A stretch of DNA of 39,496 bases, taken from Arthrobacter sp. Soil764 (lineage in GTDB: Bacteria > Actinomycetota > Actinomycetes > Actinomycetales > Micrococcaceae). The notes under the pieces were generated by a model. The model ran no database searches, was not told the DNA's origin, and saw only the letters and a list, made by a program, of their open reading frames with translations. Positions 35,759-39,496 of this stretch are shown here, piece by piece. The first letter of the stretch is position 1. Each line of letters begins with the position of its first letter. The translations under genes were made by a program, and so were the position numbers. Location of the stretch: contig NZ_LMSI01000020.1 of NCBI RefSeq assembly GCF_001428075.1, positions 590,768-630,263 of the forward strand. Direction: 5' to 3'.

Positions 35759-36820
35759 CTAGGGAAGGACAATTACCTGCGCGCCGAAGACCAGCCCGGC
35801 ACCGAAACCGATCTGCAGGGCCAGCCCGCCGCTCAGTTCCGGGTTCTCCTGCAGGAGCCGGTGCGTTGCCAGCGGGATGGAGGCAGCGGAGGTGTTGCCG
35901 GCTTCGGCAATGTCCCGTGCCACTGTAACCGTCTCGGGCAGCTTCAGCTTCTTCACCATCTCGTCGATGATGCGCATGTTGGCCTGGTGGGGGATGAAGG
36001 CAACCAGGTCTTCAGCCTCGATGCCGGCAGCGTCGAGTGCCTGCTGGGCCACCTTGGCCATTTCCCACACGGCCCAGCGGAACACTGTCTGGCCGTCCTG
36101 CCGGAGCGTGGGGTACAGCTCCTGGGCCTCTTCCAGGAGGGCCAGGTCCCCGGTGGAGTCGGACTGCCGGGCGGCCAGGCCGAGGTCGCGGACGTCAAGC
36201 AGGGAGCGGGTCATGCCGATGGCATCCCACTTGCTGCCGTCGGAGCCCCACACGGACGGGGCGATGCCCGGGGTGTCGGAGGGGCCGATAACGACGGCAC
36301 CGGCACCGTCCCCGAGCAGGAAGGAGATGGTGCGCTCCCGGTTGTCGATGACGTCGGAAAGCTTTTCGGCACCAACCACCAGGACGTACTTTGCGGTGCC
36401 GGAACGGACCAGGGCGTCGGCCTGTGCAATTCCGTAGCAGTAACCGGCGCAGGCGGCGGAAATATCAAAGGCAGGAGCGGGCGTGGCGCCGATCCTGTCG
36501 GCCAGGCTGGCAGCGGCGGAAGGGGTGGCGTACGGGTGGGTCACGGTGGAAACAATGACCGCGCCGAGCTCTGAGGCCTCGATACCGGCCTTCGCCATGG
36601 CTTCCCGGGCAGCGCCCTCTGCCATGTCGATGACGCTGACGTCGGCAGACGCGCGGTGGCGGGTGACGATGCCGGTCCGCTGGCGGATCCACTCATCCGA
36701 GGAATCGATCCACTGGCAGACATCCTCATTCGTGACGATGACGTCGGGCCGGTACGCACCCAGCCCGAGGATGCGGCTGTGCTCCTGGATCGAAGCCTGT
36801 TTCAGCGTGGGAACGCTCAT
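35759..36820 (-). CDS. fabH: 3-oxoacyl-ACP synthase III
   Basis: 353 aa with catalytic Cys124 (DISAACAGYCYG), His278 (IPHQANMRI) and Asn309 (AEAGNTSAAS). It condenses acyl-CoA starters with malonyl-ACP and so decides chain type, largely branched in this group. The ATG overlaps the fabD TGA (ATGA). Distinct from oleA, which lacks this motif context. Confidence 0.96.
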   Translation of the reverse strand: MSVPTLKQASIQEHSRILGLGAYRPDVIVTNEDVCQWIDSSDEWIRQRTGIVTRHRASADVSVIDMAEGAAREAMAKAGIEASELGAVIVSTVTHPYATPSAAASLADRIGATPAPAFDISAACAGYCYGIAQADALVRSGTAKYVLVVGAEKLSDVIDNRERTISFLLGDGAGAVVIGPSDTPGIAPSVWGSDGSKWDAIGMTRSLLDVRDLGLAARQSDSTGDLALLEEAQELYPTLRQDGQTVFRWAVWEMAKVAQQALDAAGIEAEDLVAFIPHQANMRIIDEMVKKLKLPETVTVARDIAEAGNTSAASIPLATHRLLQENPELSGGLALQIGFGAGLVFGAQVIVLP

Positions 36821-37746
36821 GCGTTGCCCTCCAGTTCTGCAAAGAGTGCCAGTGCGGCGGAGAGATCATCGGGGGTCTTGACCGCGACGGTCTTGACGCC
36901 GGGCATGCCGCTCTTGGCCAGCCCGGCCAGCGTGCCGGCGGGGGCGAGTTCAATCACGCCGGTAACACCACGGTTGACCATGGTTTCCATGCAGAGGTCC
37001 CACCGGACCGGCCGGGACACCTGGGCGATCAGGCTTTCGACGGCGGCATCACCGTCGGTGACTTCACCGCCGTCGAAATTCGACAGCAGGGGCACCTTGG
37101 GCGCCACCGGGTTCAGCTGCGGCTTCAGTTTCTCCAGCGCACTGACCGCGGGCGACATGTGGCTTGTGTGGAAGGCGCCGGCCACCTTGAGCGGGATGAC
37201 GCGGGCCTTGGCGGGCGGGTTGTCGGCCAGGGCCTTCAACTGGTCAAAGGTGCCGGCCGCGACTGTCTGCCCGGCACCATTGACATTGGCAGGGGCGGCG
37301 CCGGCGGCCTCGATGGCGACCAGCACCTCGGCGGGGTCGCCGCCCACGACGGCGCTCATGCCGGTGGGAGTGACGGCAGCCGCGGCAGCCATGCTGTTGG
37401 CACGCTCGCGGACGAAGGTCATGGCTTCCTGCTCCGTCAGCACTCCGGCAAGGGCGGACGCAGTAATTTCACCCACGGAGTGGCCCGCGAGGATCACGGG
37501 CAGGGAGTTGAGTTCGACGTCGAAGAGGGAAGCGGCGGTGACCAGGCCCGCGGCAACGATCAGGGGCTGCGCCACGGCAGTGTCCTTGATGGTTTCCTCA
37601 TCGGAGGTGGTCCCATGGGCTATCAGGTCGATGCCTGCGATGTCGCTCAGGGCGGCCAGCTGGCCTGCCACCGAGGGAAGTTCCAGCCAGGGGGCCAGAA
37701 AACCCGGGGTCTGTGAGCCCTGTCCAGGGCAGACTATTGCAAGCAC
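36817..37746 (-). CDS. fabD: Malonyl-CoA:ACP malonyltransferase
   Basis: 309 aa. It starts MLAIVCPGQGSQTPG; active Ser90 is in LAGHSVGEITA, and the active His is in AGAFHTSHM. It loads malonyl onto ACP for fabH and fabF. The start is GTG at 37746 with GGAAAG about 9 nt upstream. First gene of the operon, 88 nt from the fasR stop, with a candidate operator between. Confidence 0.96.
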   Translation of the reverse strand: MLAIVCPGQGSQTPGFLAPWLELPSVAGQLAALSDIAGIDLIAHGTTSDEETIKDTAVAQPLIVAAGLVTAASLFDVELNSLPVILAGHSVGEITASALAGVLTEQEAMTFVRERANSMAAAAAVTPTGMSAVVGGDPAEVLVAIEAAGAAPANVNGAGQTVAAGTFDQLKALADNPPAKARVIPLKVAGAFHTSHMSPAVSALEKLKPQLNPVAPKVPLLSNFDGGEVTDGDAAVESLIAQVSRPVRWDLCMETMVNRGVTGVIELAPAGTLAGLAKSGMPGVKTVAVKTPDDLSAALALFAELEGNA

Positions 37747-37813
37747 GTAACCAGCTTTCCAAATTACTGTGTGATCCAGCGGTGTTTCACCGCACGAAGC
37801 TCACGGGGTCAGG

Positions 37814-37830
37814 TTGTAGGAAGTCTACAA
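37814..37830 (-). promoter_or_regulatory. Candidate FasR operator upstream of fabD
   Basis: TTGTAG-n5-CTACAA, a perfect 6-bp inverted repeat 67 nt upstream of the fabD start and 4 nt past the fasR stop. No convincing -10/-35 pair was seen, consistent with an activator-dependent promoter. FasR of Streptomyces activates fabD-fabH-acpP-fabF from this position. Confidence 0.55.
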
Positions 37831-37834
37831 TGCC

Positions 37835-39079
37835 TCACGGCTGGTTACGGGACGCCTGCCGCTCCGTGGCGGCCTTCGGCGGGGCCGAGAGGCGGCCCAC
37901 CACCAGCGCGGCCTGAAGCACGAATGCCTCCCTCGGCAGCAGCGGGTCCCAACCTGTGACGTCGCAGACCCGCTTCAACCGGTACCGCACGGTGTTGGCG
38001 TGGACGAAGAGTTCCCGCGCCGTGGCCTCAAGCGAATGTCCCAGTTCCAAGTAGGTTCCCAGCGTTTCCACCAGGCCGTTGGATGCCGCCAGGAGCGGCC
38101 GGTAAATGTTCTTCACGAGCGATCGGCGCGCCGCGTCATCACCGGAAATAACCCGTTCCGGCAGCAGGTCGTCGGCGGCCACCGGCCGCGGGGCGGAGGG
38201 CCAGGCGCGGGCCGCCGTCAATCCGGCAAAGGCTGATTGCGCAGAACTGCTGGCTTCCAGCAGCGAACTGGCTTCGGCCCCATACACCACGGGGCCGGGG
38301 GCGAACATGTCGCTCAGCTTCACATACGCCGTTTCGCGGTCCTGCACGCCGCCAAGGATGAGGATCAGACGGTCGCCCTGGATGCCCACCAGTGCATCCT
38401 CCGCGTAGCGCCCGGCCATACGCCTCAGCTCGCTGACATAGCTGGCGCTGGGTTCGGACGGCGAGTTCCCCACCATCACCGTGAAGCGTTCCTGTGCCTT
38501 CCAGCCAAGCGCTGCGATGCGTGAGCGCAGGGCGTCCGTGTTTTCGCCCCGCAGGATCGCGTCAACAATCAGTGCCTCCAGGCGGGTATCCCAGGAACCG
38601 CGGGACTCGGCAGCGCGTGCATACACGTCCGCCGCGGCAAAGGCGACTTCCCGCGAGTACCGCAGGACGGCCTCGCGCAGGGATGGTTGGTCGGCTTCGG
38701 GCGCGATGACCGGTACCTGGTCTTCCACCACTTCCACCACGATCCTGATCAGCTGCAACGCCTTCTGAAGGCTGATCGAACGGGTCAGCTCCGTTGGCGC
38801 CGTCCCAAAAACATCCGTGAGGATCCACGACGGCGAGCTTGGCCGCTCGTACCAGGTCACGAAGGCCGCGATGCCGTTCTGCGCCACCATGCCCAGTGCC
38901 GACCGCTCATCAGCGCTGAGCCGGCTGTACCAGGGAAGCGACTGCTCCAGCTTCCGCATGGTGCTGGTGGAGAGCTGGCCGACGTTTGCGCGGAGCTGCT
39001 TGAGGGTTTCGGACTTCTCCGGCGTCACCTTTGGCGGGGTCGGTTTCCGCTTGGCAGACGCGCTGGCTGGTGCTGGCAT
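37835..39079 (-). CDS. fasR: FasR-like PucR-type regulator of fatty acid synthesis
   Basis: 414 aa. The N-terminal part (30-160) is helical; a GGDEF-like/PucR middle region follows. The C-terminal helix-turn-helix of the PucR family is clear: LGTYLELGHSLEATARELFV, then HANTVRYRLKRVCDVTG. In Streptomyces the FasR activator lies in this exact place ahead of fabD. The start is ATG at 39077-39079; an ATG 12 codons upstream is possible. The fab operon probably starts downstream at its own promoter. Confidence 0.88.
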   Translation of the reverse strand: MPAPASASAKRKPTPPKVTPEKSETLKQLRANVGQLSTSTMRKLEQSLPWYSRLSADERSALGMVAQNGIAAFVTWYERPSSPSWILTDVFGTAPTELTRSISLQKALQLIRIVVEVVEDQVPVIAPEADQPSLREAVLRYSREVAFAAADVYARAAESRGSWDTRLEALIVDAILRGENTDALRSRIAALGWKAQERFTVMVGNSPSEPSASYVSELRRMAGRYAEDALVGIQGDRLILILGGVQDRETAYVKLSDMFAPGPVVYGAEASSLLEASSSAQSAFAGLTAARAWPSAPRPVAADDLLPERVISGDDAARRSLVKNIYRPLLAASNGLVETLGTYLELGHSLEATARELFVHANTVRYRLKRVCDVTGWDPLLPREAFVLQAALVVGRLSAPPKAATERQASRNQP

Positions 39080-39193
39080 TCTTTGAGCATACGGCCACGG
39101 CCGCGCAAGCTCCATTTGTGCGAAGGCTACAATCCGCCTTGTCGCGGATCACAACCGGTCCTGCCCCTTCGGTGCCACCCGTCCCGGACAGGA

Positions 39194-39232
39194 CGACGGC
39201 GGCCCCCACCGGATGGATGGGGGCCGCCGTCG
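39194..39232 (-). terminator. Hairpin downstream of aceE
   Basis: 15-bp perfect GC stem (39194-39208 with 39218-39232), 9-nt loop, 40 nt after the aceE stop. It separates aceE from fasR; the U-tract is weak. Confidence 0.75.
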
Positions 39233-39271
39233 AGTAATGCTGCTGCTGGATCCGCTCTACAGGCCGAAGGC

Positions 39272-39496
39272 CTAGGCTTCGCCTCCGGCATTGCCGGTGG
39301 TGCCGGCGTTGACGTTGAGCAGCTTGTACTTCTCGATCGCCTTGACCGGGGCATCGACGTCCACCTCGCCGCGGCGCGCCAGCATTTCAAGGGCGCGCAC
39401 CACGATGGAGTGGGTGTCGTTTTTGAAGTAGCGGCGGGCTGCTGCGCGGGTGTCGGAGAAGCCGAAGCCGTCGGCGCCGAGGGTGGCGAATTCGTT
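39272..39496 (-). CDS. aceE: Pyruvate dehydrogenase E1 component, C-terminal end
   Basis: Last 74 codons only. The read is NEFATLGADGFGFSDTRAAA, then RRYFKNDTHSIVVRALEMLA, and ends in an acidic/Gly-rich tail. This matches the C-terminus of homodimeric AceE. It catalyses thiamine-pyrophosphate-dependent decarboxylation of pyruvate. The gene extends beyond the window. Confidence 0.9.
   Translation of the reverse strand, partial: NEFATLGADGFGFSDTRAAARRYFKNDTHSIVVRALEMLARRGEVDVDAPVKAIEKYKLLNVNAGTTGNAGGEA

Overview
The window is about 65-70% GC and reads as a chromosome segment of an actinobacterium of the Arthrobacter/Pseudarthrobacter group (Micrococcaceae). This is inferred from gene content and order: smc-ftsY-ffh, rpsP-KH-rimM-trmD-rplS-lepB-rnhB-DUF2469-yraN-comM-dprA-xerC, a DUF3145 gene, a fabD-fabH-acpP-fabF cluster behind a FasR-like regulator, and an olefin cluster with an oleB-oleC fusion. 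No rRNA, tRNA or CRISPR array was seen.

Layout. Positions 1-2150 (minus) hold oleA and the start of an oleBC fusion for long-chain olefin synthesis. Positions 2378-7272 hold smc and ftsY. Positions 7311-10475 hold an MFS exporter divergent from amtB-glnK, with GlnR-like half sites between them. A glucose-6-phosphate dehydrogenase (minus) lies back to back with ffh. Then come a hyphenated palindrome (13671-13722), an alpha/beta-hydrolase-fold protein whose nucleophile position is Ala, and thiC under a TPP riboswitch. An amidohydrolase, a two-domain VOC dioxygenase-like protein with a promoter palindrome, and an unknown 151-aa protein follow. Positions 19204-26882 are a housekeeping block for translation, tRNA modification, secretion and DNA metabolism.

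The outstanding feature is a 4,019-bp mobile element (27706-31724) inserted in dprA. It carries only three genes, all antisense to dprA: a 415-aa tyrosine recombinase, an 809-aa tyrosine recombinase with a C-terminal Cys cluster, and a 91-aa acidic protein. The order and relative sizes parallel tnpA-tnpB-tnpC of Tn554. Joining the flanks across the shared TCCT restores a 430-codon dprA frame and its conserved RFLQRNR stretch. The reconstructed empty site is CCGCT-TCCTCC-AGCGG, a typical tyrosine-recombinase core. The element ends share a TCCGGACTA-type inverted repeat. The insertion removes the end of the Rossmann fold and the winged-helix domain of DprA, so DprA is probably inactive here, and comM lies immediately upstream.

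After the element come xerC, the DUF3145 gene and a strong bidirectional terminator. The fatty-acid cluster (fabF, acpP, fabH, fabD, fasR; all minus) follows, and the end of aceE closes the window. Other points of note are a perfect intrinsic-terminator structure inside the first codons of the first lepB, and strong hairpins between acpP and its neighbours that could set expression ratios.
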